From NCBI RefSeq assembly GCF_001687325.1, contig NZ_LZRD01000002.1:124001-188000 (forward strand): a DNA stretch of 64,000 nt, given 5' to 3'. The first letter of the stretch is position 1. Each line of letters starts with the position of its first letter. The notes under the pieces were generated by a model, which did not search any database, was not told the origin of the DNA, and saw nothing but the letters and a program-made list of their open reading frames with translations. The DNA comes from Streptomyces sp. PTY087I2. GTDB lineage: Bacteria; Actinomycetota; Actinomycetes; Streptomycetales; Streptomycetaceae. The position numbers were made by a program, and so were the translations under genes. Shown one piece after another: positions 38,184-46,411 of the stretch.

Positions 38184-38203
38184 GGGCGGGTGATGGCCCG
38201 CCC
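38184..38203. terminator. Hairpin between convergent peptidase and LuxR genes
   Basis: GGGCGGG and CCCGCCC form a 7-bp stem with a 6-nt loop about 50 bp after the peptidase stop, before the end of the opposing regulator gene. It has no U-tract. Confidence 0.5.
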
Positions 38204-38204
38204 T

Positions 38205-38243
38205 CGGATCCAGGCCCCGGATCCAGGCCCCCGGATTCAGGCG
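38205..38243. repeat. Three tandem copies of a 13-14 bp unit
   Basis: The unit CGGATCCAGGCCC(C) occurs three times head to tail, the last with one change (GGATT). The third copy covers the stop codon of the TPR-LuxR gene (38237-38239), so repeat loss or gain could alter that protein's end. Confidence 0.7.
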
Positions 38244-39649
38244 CGGGGCCGGGCGACCACCCGGTTGGCGACGGTCAGCCCGGCCAGCTCGGCCCTGCTG
38301 GAGACACCGGACTTGGCGAAGATGCGGGCAAGATGCGTCTCCACCGTCTTGTGACTCACCTCCAGCAGCCGGGCGATCTGCCGGTTGGTCCGGCCCTCGC
38401 TGACCAGACGCGCGATCTCGAACTCGCGCCGGCTCACCTGGACCGGCCCCGCGGCATTCTTCTCGGGGAGATCCAGCAACGCCTCGTACCGGGCACGGAC
38501 CTTTTCCCAGCGGACAGCGTGCTGCACACGTCCGGCGGCACGCTCGGCCCGGCCGAGCAGGTTCGCCGCCCGTCTGCGTTCCCACACGGGGAGTTCGCCG
38601 AGTTCGTCACCCGCGACGTCCAGCACCGCGCGGACACAGCCCGCGCTGTCGCCGTCCGCCAGAACCGCGGTGGCGTAGGTCAGCCGCGCCCGCCGCCACT
38701 GCGGGCTGTCCAGGTCGACCACCCGCATCGCGCACGTGGCGTCCTCCAGGGCCTGATCGAGGTGGCCCGAAGCGAGAGCGACCTCGCCCCGTACGACGAG
38801 AGCCATGGCCCAGTGGTCGTTGTGGCCGAGGGAGCGTGCCGCCGAGACCGCACGCTCCGCCCTGTCGGCCGAGGTCGACAGGGCTCCCTGCCGCAGCGCC
38901 AGCTCCGCGAGTCCGGCCTGGAGCGGGGCGACCGGCAGGTACTGACCGCTCGCCTCGCACACCAGCAGCCCTCGCAGGAACCGCCGGCGGGCCCGCTGAT
39001 TCTGACCGAGGTGGGTCTCGGCCCAGCCGAGATCGGACATGATGACCGGACGTTCTGCCAGTTCCTCGTCGGTCCGCAGGTCGACGAGGTCCGCCGAGTC
39101 CTTCACCAGCCGCAGCGCGTGATCGACCTCCTCCCGGCCGAGCGCCTCGACGGCGAGCAGCACCAGCGCGTGTGCCCGTTGGAGGCGCTGCTCCTCCTTG
39201 ATGACCGCCAGAGCAGCGTCCGACCAGGACCAGCGGGTGTCCCAGAAGGCGGTCGCCGCCAGCTCCAGCCGGAGACTCCCGGTGTTCACGGCCGCCGGAT
39301 GGCCGACGGCTCCCCGGAGGATCACGCGGGCGTGGGTGAAGCGGCCGTCCGCGAGCGAGAGGAACGCCAGGACGTCGGCCGCCTGCTTCAACTCCTGGTC
39401 CGGGCCGACCAGCGCGCTCCATTGCGCGAAAGCCGCACGGCACTGCGCAGGCTGACCGATGCGCGCGTGCGCACGGGCCATGGACAGCAGCAGGTCGGCC
39501 TGTTGCCGCCGGCCGTCCGGAACGGCGGCCAGAAGCCCCAGGGCGGCCTGGCACCAGTCGACCGCCAGTCGCGGATTTCGCGTGAGTACGGTGTCGACGC
39601 CTGCCGCCATGACGTCGAACGCGGCACGTGCCTGTGCAATGACGTCCAC
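38237..39649 (-). CDS. TPR-LuxR family transcriptional regulator, cluster-associated
   Basis: The protein has 470 residues. The C-terminus (about 400-460) is a LuxR/FixJ helix-turn-helix: VSRREFEIARLVSEGRTNRQ, then LEVSHKTVETHL. The preceding 390 residues are helical TPR-like repeats rich in Ala and Leu. There is no Walker A or B, so it resembles the C-terminal half of a LAL regulator without the ATPase; no such domain lies upstream. The GTG start has a poor ribosome-binding site and begins 10 nt after the MbtH stop, which suggests translational coupling. Probable pathway-specific activator of the NRPS operons. Confidence 0.88.
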   Translation of the reverse strand: MDVIAQARAAFDVMAAGVDTVLTRNPRLAVDWCQAALGLLAAVPDGRRQQADLLLSMARAHARIGQPAQCRAAFAQWSALVGPDQELKQAADVLAFLSLADGRFTHARVILRGAVGHPAAVNTGSLRLELAATAFWDTRWSWSDAALAVIKEEQRLQRAHALVLLAVEALGREEVDHALRLVKDSADLVDLRTDEELAERPVIMSDLGWAETHLGQNQRARRRFLRGLLVCEASGQYLPVAPLQAGLAELALRQGALSTSADRAERAVSAARSLGHNDHWAMALVVRGEVALASGHLDQALEDATCAMRVVDLDSPQWRRARLTYATAVLADGDSAGCVRAVLDVAGDELGELPVWERRRAANLLGRAERAAGRVQHAVRWEKVRARYEALLDLPEKNAAGPVQVSRREFEIARLVSEGRTNRQIARLLEVSHKTVETHLARIFAKSGVSSRAELAGLTVANRVVARPRA

Positions 39650-39659
39650 GACGGGGCGT

Positions 39660-39860
39660 CTAGTCGTCCGCGGCCATCGCCTGACGCAGACTCAGCGGCC
39701 TCATATCGGTCCAGACCGTGTCGATATGGGCCAGGCACTCGTCCTTGGACCCGGTCACTCCCACAGATGTCCAACCCTCGGGCATGTCCCGTCCGGTCGG
39801 CCAAATGGAGTACTGTTCTTCACCGTTGACAACAACCGCATACGCACCGGACTGGCTCAA
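39660..39860 (-). CDS. MbtH-like protein, A-domain partner
   Basis: The predicted product is 66 residues from a TTG start at 39860, with a GGGGGG site upstream. It carries the family signature: [24 protein letters not shown] and the terminal [11 protein letters not shown]. MbtH-like proteins bind NRPS adenylation domains and are often needed for their solubility or activity. An in-frame ATG further upstream would add about 29 non-homologous residues and has no visible ribosome-binding site, so TTG is preferred. It is the first gene of a two-gene unit with the TPR-LuxR regulator and is the only MbtH homologue in this window. Confidence 0.9.
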   Translation of the reverse strand: MSQSGAYAVVVNGEEQYSIWPTGRDMPEGWTSVGVTGSKDECLAHIDTVWTDMRPLSLRQAMAADD

Positions 39861-39993
39861 CGTGCCCCCCGAGATGTGAGTTGACGAACGCGCGCAGCCG
39901 GTACCACTCGCCTCGATGTGAGGGCTCGACTCCCTCGACATGTCGGTCCGGCGTGCACCGAGGCCTACCCTAACGCTCCAGGGTTCAGTCCGG

Positions 39994-40005
39994 GAGATGC
40001 ATCTC
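39994..40005. promoter_or_regulatory. Perfect 12-bp palindrome GAGATGCATCTC
   Basis: A perfect palindrome lies about 135 bp upstream of the MbtH start, near two direct GATGTGAG copies that share its GATG(T/C) half-site. It is a candidate site for the TPR-LuxR protein. Evidence is symmetry and position only. Confidence 0.3.
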
Positions 40006-40194
40006 ACACGACTTCACCCTGGCACCCTGAACAACATCCTTCACATGTGTCAAAGCGTGTGAAAGCGGAACGGCTGAGCCGCCGCGACGGCAGGATGTCC
40101 CCTTCCGCTCCTGTCGCACCGCCCTCCTTCCGCACCCTCTCCCCTCCCGTCACGATCCGGTCTCGGCCACGGGAGGGGGTCTTGCTTTCGGCCA

Positions 40195-40230
40195 TGTAAT
40201 CGATTCCAATCGTCCGTGTAATCGATTCCA
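40195..40230. promoter_or_regulatory. Twin LacI-family operators controlling the ribose operon
   Basis: TGTAATCGATTCCA occurs twice as exact direct copies (40195-40208 and 40217-40230), 22 bp apart, or about two helical turns. Each copy contains the palindrome AATCGATT with the centred CG step typical of LacI-family sites. They lie 79 bp upstream of the repressor gene, so autoregulated repression lifted by the sugar ligand is expected. Confidence 0.8.
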
Positions 40231-40308
40231 CGGCGTCGTGAACCGGTCCACCACCGGTCGGTCACCGGGTTTCGAGGTGTACGGAAACCACAAGGAGGTG
40301 GTCCGGAC

Positions 40309-41325
40309 ATGGCGAGCATCAAGGATGTCGCGGCCGAGGCGGGAGTGTCCGTCGCCACGGTCTCGCGCGTGCTGAACAGCCATCCGTCCGTCAGCGAAGA
40401 GGCGCGCACCCGTGTCCTCGCCGCCGTCGAAGCGCTCGGCTACCGGCCCAACGCCGTGGCCCGCTCGCTGCGCACCGCCCAGACCCGCACCCTCGGCCTG
40501 GTCATCAGCGATGTGCTCAACCCGTACTTCACCGAGCTGGCCCGCTTCGTCGAGGAGGAGGCCCGCGCGCTCGGCTACAGCGTCATCATCGGCAACGCCG
40601 ACGAGCGGCCCGAGCTCCAGGACCACCACATCCGCACGCTCATCGACCGCAGGATCGACGGGCTCCTCGTCTCGCCCGCCGACGGCGGCTCCCCGCTGAT
40701 GCGGGACGTCGCCCTGAGCGGTACGCCGATGGTCTTCGTCGACCGCTGGATCCCCGGCATCGACGTGCCCGTCGTCAGGGCCGACGGTACGGGCGCGGTC
40801 AAGGATCTCGTCTCCCATCTGCACGGGCTCGGTCACCGCAGGCTCGCCATCATCGCCGGGCCCGCTGCCACCACCACCGGCAACGAGCGCGTCGAAGCGT
40901 TCCGGGAGGCCATGCGGGAGCTGGGGCTCGCCCTGCCCGACGCCTATATCGGGCAGGGCGACTTCCAGGCCGCCAGTGGGCGCCGGGCCACCGAGCGGTT
41001 CCTCGCCCTGGCCGAGCCGCCCGAGGTCGTGTTCGCCGCCGACAACCTGATGGCCCTCGGCGCGCTCGACGCGATCCGGGCGCGCGGCCTGCGCGTGCCC
41101 GACGACATCGCGCTCGCCGCCTTCGACGACATCCCGTGGTTCGTCCACACCGATCCGCCGATCACCGCCATCGCCCAGCCGACCGCCGACCTGGCACGGG
41201 CCGCCGTGCGCGCGCTGGCCGACCTGATCGAAGGACGGACCCCGCAGTCCGTCACCCTGCCCGCCCGCCTCGTCGTGCGCCGCTCGTGCGGCGGGGCCGC
41301 AACGAACCAGAGGAGCGACCGGTGA
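40309..41325 (+). CDS. rbsR: LacI-family repressor of the ribose operon
   Basis: The protein has 338 residues. The N-terminal helix-turn-helix is classical LacI/RbsR: MASIKDVAAEAGVSVATVSR, then VLNSHPSVSEEAR and the hinge YRPNAVARSLR. The rest is a periplasmic-binding-like ligand domain (TLGLVISDVLNPYF; AADNLMALGALDA; AFDDIPW). The start is ATG 40309 with AAGGAGG upstream. Its stop overlaps the ATPase start (GTGA), so it is the first gene of the operon it probably controls through the twin operators. Ribose or a ribose phosphate is the likely inducer, judging from the neighbours. Confidence 0.9.
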   Translation: MASIKDVAAEAGVSVATVSRVLNSHPSVSEEARTRVLAAVEALGYRPNAVARSLRTAQTRTLGLVISDVLNPYFTELARFVEEEARALGYSVIIGNADERPELQDHHIRTLIDRRIDGLLVSPADGGSPLMRDVALSGTPMVFVDRWIPGIDVPVVRADGTGAVKDLVSHLHGLGHRRLAIIAGPAATTTGNERVEAFREAMRELGLALPDAYIGQGDFQAASGRRATERFLALAEPPEVVFAADNLMALGALDAIRARGLRVPDDIALAAFDDIPWFVHTDPPITAIAQPTADLARAAVRALADLIEGRTPQSVTLPARLVVRRSCGGAATNQRSDR

Positions 41326-42890
41326 CCGCACCGGAGGAGCAACCGACCACCGCGCCCGACGAGTTGCTGCGCGTCGAAAGTCTGCGCAAGACCTTCCCCG
41401 GCGTCGTGGCGCTCGACAACGTCGACTTCGACCTCCGCAGAGGCGAGGTCCACGTCCTGCTCGGTGAGAACGGCGCGGGCAAGAGCACCCTCATCAAGAT
41501 GCTCTCCGGCGCCTACCGCCCCGACCGCGGCCGCATCCTCGCCGACGGCCGCGAGGTCCGCATCGACGGCGCGCAGGACGCCGAACGGCTCGGGATCGCC
41601 ACCATCTACCAGGAGTTCAATCTCGTCCCCGATCTGACGGTGGCCGAGAACATCTATCTCGGCCGCCAGCCCCGCCGCTACGGGCTCGTCGACCACCGCC
41701 GGATGCGCCAGGACGCGGCCGAGCTGCTGCGCCGCGTCGGCGTCGACGTGCGCCCCGACGCCAAGGTGCGTGAACTGGGCATCGCCCGGCTCCAGATGGT
41801 CGAGATCGCCAAGGCGCTCAGTCTGGACGCCCGCGTCCTCATCATGGACGAGCCGACCGCCGTCCTCACCTCCGAGGAGGTCGACAAGCTCTTCGCGATC
41901 GTCCGCCAACTCCGCGAGGACGGCGTCGGGATCGTCTTCATCACCCACCACCTGGAGGAGATCGCCGCACTCGGCGACCGCGTCACCGTCCTGCGCGACG
42001 GCCGCAGCGTCGACCAGGTCCCGGCCTCCACCCCCGAGGACGAACTCGTCCAGCTCATGGTCGGCCGCAGCATCGAGCAGCAGTACCCCCGCGAACGCCC
42101 CGACACGGGCGACGCGTTGCTGTCCGTGCGGGGGCTGACCCGCGACGGCGTCTTCCACGACATCAGCTTCGACGTGCACGCCGGCGAGGTCGTCGGCCTC
42201 GCCGGACTGGTCGGCGCCGGGCGTACGGAGGTGGCGCGCGCGGTCTTCGGCGCGGACCCGTACGACGCCGGCACCGTCGACGTACGCGGCGAACGCCTCG
42301 CCCGGCACGACGTCCCCGCCGCGATGGGCGCCGGGATAGGCCTCGTACCGGAGGACCGCAAGGGCCAGGGGCTGGTGCTCGACGCCTCCGTGCAGGAGAA
42401 CCTGGGCCTGGTCACCCTGCGGTCCGCCACCCGCTCCGGGCTCGTCGACCTCAAGGGCCAGCGCACCGCCGCCGCCCGCATCGCGCAGCAGCTGGGCGTC
42501 CGCATGTCCGGCCTCGGCCAGCACGTGCGCACGCTGTCCGGCGGCAACCAGCAGAAGATCGTCATCGGCAAATGGCTGCTGGCCGACACCCGGGTCCTCA
42601 TCCTCGACGAGCCCACCCGGGGCATCGACGTCGGCGCCAAGGTCGAGATCTACCAGCTCATCAACGAACTGACCGCCTCCGGCCACGCCGTCCTGATGAT
42701 CTCCAGCGATCTGCCCGAGGTGCTCGGCATGAGCGACCGCGTCCTCGTCATGGCCCAGGGCCGGATCGCCGGGGAACTCCCCGCCGAAGAAGCCACCCAG
42801 GACGCGGTGATGGCCCTCGCGGTCTCCACCGCCGCACCCCGCGAACACCCCGCACCGAAGAACGAAGAGGAGGGCCCCCGTGGCCACTGA
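41322..42890 (+). CDS. rbsA: Ribose-type ABC transporter ATPase, two nucleotide-binding domains
   Basis: The protein has 522 residues from GTG 41322, with AGGAG 6 nt upstream. It contains two tandem ATPase domains, as in RbsA/MglA. The first (about 20-245) has GENGAGKST near residue 48, LIMDEP and HHLEE. The second (about 265-505) has the usual RbsA-type variant P-loop (GLVGAGRTE), the LSGGNQQK signature and LILDEPTRGID. It energises uptake through the adjacent fused permease/binding protein, whose start it overlaps by 11 bp. Confidence 0.94.
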   Translation: MTAPEEQPTTAPDELLRVESLRKTFPGVVALDNVDFDLRRGEVHVLLGENGAGKSTLIKMLSGAYRPDRGRILADGREVRIDGAQDAERLGIATIYQEFNLVPDLTVAENIYLGRQPRRYGLVDHRRMRQDAAELLRRVGVDVRPDAKVRELGIARLQMVEIAKALSLDARVLIMDEPTAVLTSEEVDKLFAIVRQLREDGVGIVFITHHLEEIAALGDRVTVLRDGRSVDQVPASTPEDELVQLMVGRSIEQQYPRERPDTGDALLSVRGLTRDGVFHDISFDVHAGEVVGLAGLVGAGRTEVARAVFGADPYDAGTVDVRGERLARHDVPAAMGAGIGLVPEDRKGQGLVLDASVQENLGLVTLRSATRSGLVDLKGQRTAAARIAQQLGVRMSGLGQHVRTLSGGNQQKIVIGKWLLADTRVLILDEPTRGIDVGAKVEIYQLINELTASGHAVLMISSDLPEVLGMSDRVLVMAQGRIAGELPAEEATQDAVMALAVSTAAPREHPAPKNEEEGPRGH

Positions 42891-44835
42891 GACACTCAAG
42901 AGTGACACGGGCGCAGGGGGCACCTCCGTGATACGCCGCGTCCTGCTCGACAACGGAGCGCTGAGCGCCCTGGTCGTCCTGGTGGTGGCGATGTCGCTGC
43001 TCTCCGGCGACTTCCTCACCACGCAGAACCTGCTCAACGTCGGCGTCCAGGCGGCCGTCACCGCCATCCTCGCGTTCGGCGTCACCTTCGTCATCGTCTC
43101 GGCGGGCATCGACCTGTCCGTCGGCTCGGTGGCCGCCCTGTCCGCGACGGTCCTCGCCTGGTCGGCGACCTCGGCGGGCGTACCCGTCGTCCTGGCCGTC
43201 GTCCTCGCGATCGCCACCGGCATCGCCTGCGGCTTCGTGAACGGCGCCCTCGTCTCGTACGGCAAACTCCCGCCGTTCATCGCGACGTTGGCGATGCTCT
43301 CCATCGCCCGCGGTCTCTCGCTCGTCATCTCGCAGGGCAGCCCGATCGCCTTCCCCGACTCCGTCTCACGGCTCGGCGACACCCTCGGCGGCTGGCTCCC
43401 CGTACCGGTCCTCGTGATGATCGCGATGGGCCTGATCACCGCGCTGATCCTGGGCCGTACGTTCATCGGCCGCTCGATGTACGCCATCGGCGGCAACGAG
43501 GAGGCGGCCCGGCTCTCCGGTCTCCGCGTCAAGCGCCAGAAGATCGTCATCTACGCCCTGTCCGGCCTCTTCGCCGCCGTCGCGGGCATCGTCCTGGCCT
43601 CGCGCCTCGTCTCCGCCCAGCCGCAGGCCGCCCAGGGGTACGAACTCGACGCCATCGCCGCCGTCGTCATCGGCGGGGCCAGCCTGGCCGGCGGCGTCGG
43701 CAAGGCGTCCGGCACCCTGATCGGCGCGCTGATCCTCGCCGTCCTCCGTAACGGCCTCAACCTCCTCTCCGTGTCGGCGTTCTGGCAGCAGGTCGTCATC
43801 GGCGTCGTCATCGCGCTGGCCGTCCTGCTCGACACGCTGCGCCGCAAGGCCGGTTCGGGGGCGGCCTCCTCGGCCGGAACGGCGCCCGGCGCACCGGGAT
43901 CCGGGCGCAGGGGAGCGCTCAAGTTCGCCGGAGCCGCGCTCTGCGTGGCCCTCGTCGTCGGCGCGGTCTCCTACGTCAACTCCGGTTCGTCCGGGGGCAC
44001 GACGAAGGTCGGCATGTCCCTCTCCACGCTCAACAACCCCTTCTTCGTGCAGATGAAGGAAGGCGCACAGGCGGAAGCGGAGAAGGCGGGCATCGACCTC
44101 ACCGTCACCGACGCCCAGAACGACGCCTCCCAGCAGGCCAACCAGCTCCAGAACTTCACCAGTTCGGGAGTCTCCTCGATCATCGTCAACCCGGTGGACT
44201 CGGACGCCGTCGGGCCGGGCGTCCGCAGCGCCAACAAGGCCGACATCCCCGTGATCGCCGCCGACCGGGGCGTCAACAAGGCCGACACCGCCACCCTCGT
44301 CGCCTCCGACAACGTGGCGGGCGGCAAGCTCGCCGCGGACGCGCTGGCCGACAGGATCGGCGGCAAGGGCAGCATCGTCATCCTCCAGGGCACGGCGGGC
44401 ACTTCCGCCAGCCGTGAGCGCGGAGCAGGCTTCGCCGAGGGCCTCAAGGCGTACCCGGACATCAAGGTGGTCGCCAAGCAGCCCGCGGACTTCGACCGCA
44501 CCAAGGGCCTCGACGTCATGACGAACCTGATCCAGTCGCACCCCGGCATCACCGGCGTCTTCGCCGAGAACGACGAGATGGCGCTCGGCGCGGTCAAGGC
44601 GCTCGGCAGCAAGGCCGGGAAGTCCGTCTCGGTCGTCGGCTTCGACGGCACCCCGGACGGCCTGAAGGCGGTCGAGGCCGGCACGCTCTACGCGTCGGTC
44701 GCCCAACAGCCCGCCGAACTCGGGAAGATCGCCGTCCAGAACGCGGTCAAGGCCGCGAAGGACGAGAAGGTCGCGAGCACGGTGAAGGTGCCGGTCAAGG
44801 TGGTCACCCGGGAGAATGTCGCCGACTTCTCCTGA
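42880..44835 (+). CDS. Fused ribose ABC permease and substrate-binding protein (RbsC-RbsB)
   Basis: The protein has 651 residues from GTG 42880 (GAGGAGGG upstream). Residues 1-330 form a multi-span RbsC-type permease (SAGIDLSVGSVAAL; ARLSGLRV; GGASLAGGVGKASGT). After a Gly/Ala/Ser linker, another membrane segment (about 347-365) leads into an RbsB-type sugar-binding domain (about 375-651: VGMSLSTLNNPFF; ENDEMALGA; VGFDGTPDG). In most bacteria these are separate proteins and the binding protein is a lipoprotein. Here the binding domain is tethered to its permease by the fusion. Its function is D-ribose or similar pentose uptake. Confidence 0.93.
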   Translation: MATETLKSDTGAGGTSVIRRVLLDNGALSALVVLVVAMSLLSGDFLTTQNLLNVGVQAAVTAILAFGVTFVIVSAGIDLSVGSVAALSATVLAWSATSAGVPVVLAVVLAIATGIACGFVNGALVSYGKLPPFIATLAMLSIARGLSLVISQGSPIAFPDSVSRLGDTLGGWLPVPVLVMIAMGLITALILGRTFIGRSMYAIGGNEEAARLSGLRVKRQKIVIYALSGLFAAVAGIVLASRLVSAQPQAAQGYELDAIAAVVIGGASLAGGVGKASGTLIGALILAVLRNGLNLLSVSAFWQQVVIGVVIALAVLLDTLRRKAGSGAASSAGTAPGAPGSGRRGALKFAGAALCVALVVGAVSYVNSGSSGGTTKVGMSLSTLNNPFFVQMKEGAQAEAEKAGIDLTVTDAQNDASQQANQLQNFTSSGVSSIIVNPVDSDAVGPGVRSANKADIPVIAADRGVNKADTATLVASDNVAGGKLAADALADRIGGKGSIVILQGTAGTSASRERGAGFAEGLKAYPDIKVVAKQPADFDRTKGLDVMTNLIQSHPGITGVFAENDEMALGAVKALGSKAGKSVSVVGFDGTPDGLKAVEAGTLYASVAQQPAELGKIAVQNAVKAAKDEKVASTVKVPVKVVTRENVADFS

Positions 44836-44892
44836 ACCCGCCCCGCGCACCGGTTTGTTGAACCCCGACCGACGAAAGCAGGAAGCACGCCC

Positions 44893-45816
44893 ATGCACGA
44901 CAACGCCCCCGACGACCGGTACGACCTGCTGGTCGTCGGGTCGGCCAACGCCGACCTGGTGATCGGCGTCGAGCGCCGCCCCGCCCCCGGCGAGACGGTC
45001 CTCGGCTCCGACCTGGCCGTCCACCCCGGCGGCAAGGGCGCCAACCAGTCGCTGGCCGCCGCCCGCCTCGGCGCCAGGACGGCCCTGCTCGCCCGGGTCG
45101 GCGACGACGACCACGGACGTCTGCTGCTGGAGACCCAGCGCGCGGCGGGCGTGGATACGGACGGAGTCCTGGTCGGCGGGGCCCCCACCGGCGTCGCGCT
45201 GATCACCGTCGACCCTTCGGGCGACAACAGCATCGTGGTCTCCCCGGGGGCCAACGGACGCCTCACACCCGAGGACGTCCGCGCGGCGGCCCCGCTGCTG
45301 GCCGCCGCCCGGGTGATCTCCGTACAGCTGGAGATCCCGTTGGAAACGGTGGCCGAAACGGTATGCGGCCGGGGGCCGGACACCCGGCTCGTCCTCAACC
45401 CGTCGCCGCCCGCCCCGCTCCCAGGGGAGGTGCTCGCCGCCTGCGATCCGCTGGTGGTCAACGAGCACGAGGCGCGGTACATCCTGGGCGACGACGCGGG
45501 GGAGGGGCCGCACGACTGGGCCCCGGCGCTCCTCGCGCTGGGCCCGCGCTCGGTCGTCATCACCCTCGGCGCCGCCGGGGCCCTGGTCGCCGACAGCCGT
45601 ACGGCCTCCCTGGACCACCTCGTCAGCCCGAAGGTAGAGGCCGTCGACACGACCGGCGCCGGGGACGCGTTCACGGCGGCCCTCGCCTGGCGCCTCGGCC
45701 GGGGCGACGATCTGCGGGAGGCGGCGGCCTTCGCCGTGCGGGTGGGCGCGGCGGCGGTCACGGCACGAGGGGCACAGGAGTCGTTCCCGACGCTGGAGGA
45801 GGTCGACGCGCTGTGA
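44893..45816 (+). CDS. rbsK: Ribokinase
   Basis: The protein has 307 residues and belongs to the PfkB family. The N-terminal motif VVGSANADLV, the sugar-binding GGKGANQSLAAARLG and the C-terminal DTTGAGDAFTAAL, with the anion-hole GAGD and catalytic Asp, are all present. It phosphorylates D-ribose to ribose-5-phosphate. The start is ATG 44893, 57 bp after the transporter gene. Its stop overlaps rbsD (GTGA). Confidence 0.94.
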   Translation: MHDNAPDDRYDLLVVGSANADLVIGVERRPAPGETVLGSDLAVHPGGKGANQSLAAARLGARTALLARVGDDDHGRLLLETQRAAGVDTDGVLVGGAPTGVALITVDPSGDNSIVVSPGANGRLTPEDVRAAAPLLAAARVISVQLEIPLETVAETVCGRGPDTRLVLNPSPPAPLPGEVLAACDPLVVNEHEARYILGDDAGEGPHDWAPALLALGPRSVVITLGAAGALVADSRTASLDHLVSPKVEAVDTTGAGDAFTAALAWRLGRGDDLREAAAFAVRVGAAAVTARGAQESFPTLEEVDAL

Positions 45817-46202
45817 AGAAGTCGGGCATCCTCAACCGTCACCTGGCAGGCGCGATCGCCGAACTCGGCCACGGCGACACCGTCCTGATCTGCGACGCCG
45901 GCATGCCGATCCCGCCCGGCCCCCGCGTCGTCGACCTGGCCTTCCGCGCCGGGATCCCGTCGTTCGCCGAAGTTCTGGACGGCCTGCTCGACGAACTGGT
46001 CGTCGAGGGCGCAACGGCCGCCGAGGAGATCCGCGACGCCAACCCGGAGGCGGCGGCGCTCCTGGACACCCACTTCCCCTGGCTGGAGGTGGTCCCGCAC
46101 GACGATCTGAAGGCGCTGACGACGACGGCCCGCCTGGTGGTCCGTACAGGGGAGGCACGGCCGTACGCGAATGTGCTGCTGCGGTGCGGGGTGTTCTTCT
46201 GA
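45813..46202 (+). CDS. rbsD: D-ribose pyranase
   Basis: The protein has 129 residues from GTG 45813, coupled to rbsK. It has the typical RbsD opening KKSGILNRHLAGAIAELGHG with the catalytic His, DAGMPIPPG, and the C-terminal VVRTGEARPYANVLLRCGV. It interconverts pyranose and furanose forms of ribose so that ribokinase can use the imported sugar. It is the last gene of the ribose operon. Confidence 0.94.
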   Translation: MKKSGILNRHLAGAIAELGHGDTVLICDAGMPIPPGPRVVDLAFRAGIPSFAEVLDGLLDELVVEGATAAEEIRDANPEAAALLDTHFPWLEVVPHDDLKALTTTARLVVRTGEARPYANVLLRCGVFF

Positions 46203-46237
46203 GCGCCGAAGACGCCGCCTTGAGCGCCGAAGACGCC
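46200..46237. repeat. Two exact 17-bp direct repeats, 21 bp apart
   Basis: TGAGCGCCGAAGACGCC occurs at 46200-46216 and 46221-46237; the first copy includes the rbsD stop. It is probably a small local duplication. The remaining 174 bp up to 46411 show no recognisable gene. Confidence 0.7.
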
Positions 46238-46411
46238 CCCTGAGGCGAGCCACCGGCGAGTCATCCCCGTGAGGCAACGACGTTACGAGAGAGGCCTGTT
46301 CGCCGTCACGGGCGGGCCCCCGCGTAGAACCACTGTCGGGTAGCGTGAGCGTGCGCGGGGGCGGCCGGTGGGCCGGGCCCTGGCCGAGACTCGTGAACCA
46401 CAGGGGTTGAG

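Larger units (their letters stand above)
39861..40308. promoter_or_regulatory. 448-bp divergent region between the MbtH/LuxR unit and the ribose operon
   Basis: No gene was found here. The left half should hold the promoter for MbtH-LuxR; on the minus strand TAGGGT in GTTAGGGTAGG looks like a -10 box. It also holds two GATGTGAG copies (39873-39880 and 39915-39922) and a 12-bp palindrome at 39994-40005. The right half holds the twin LacI operators at 40195-40230 and AAGGAGG before ATG 40309. Confidence 0.55.

Noticed and set aside
39861..40007. Longer MbtH start at upstream ATG codons
   Set aside because: The added residues have no similarity to MbtH proteins and no ribosome-binding site; TTG 39860 gives the normal length of about 66 residues.
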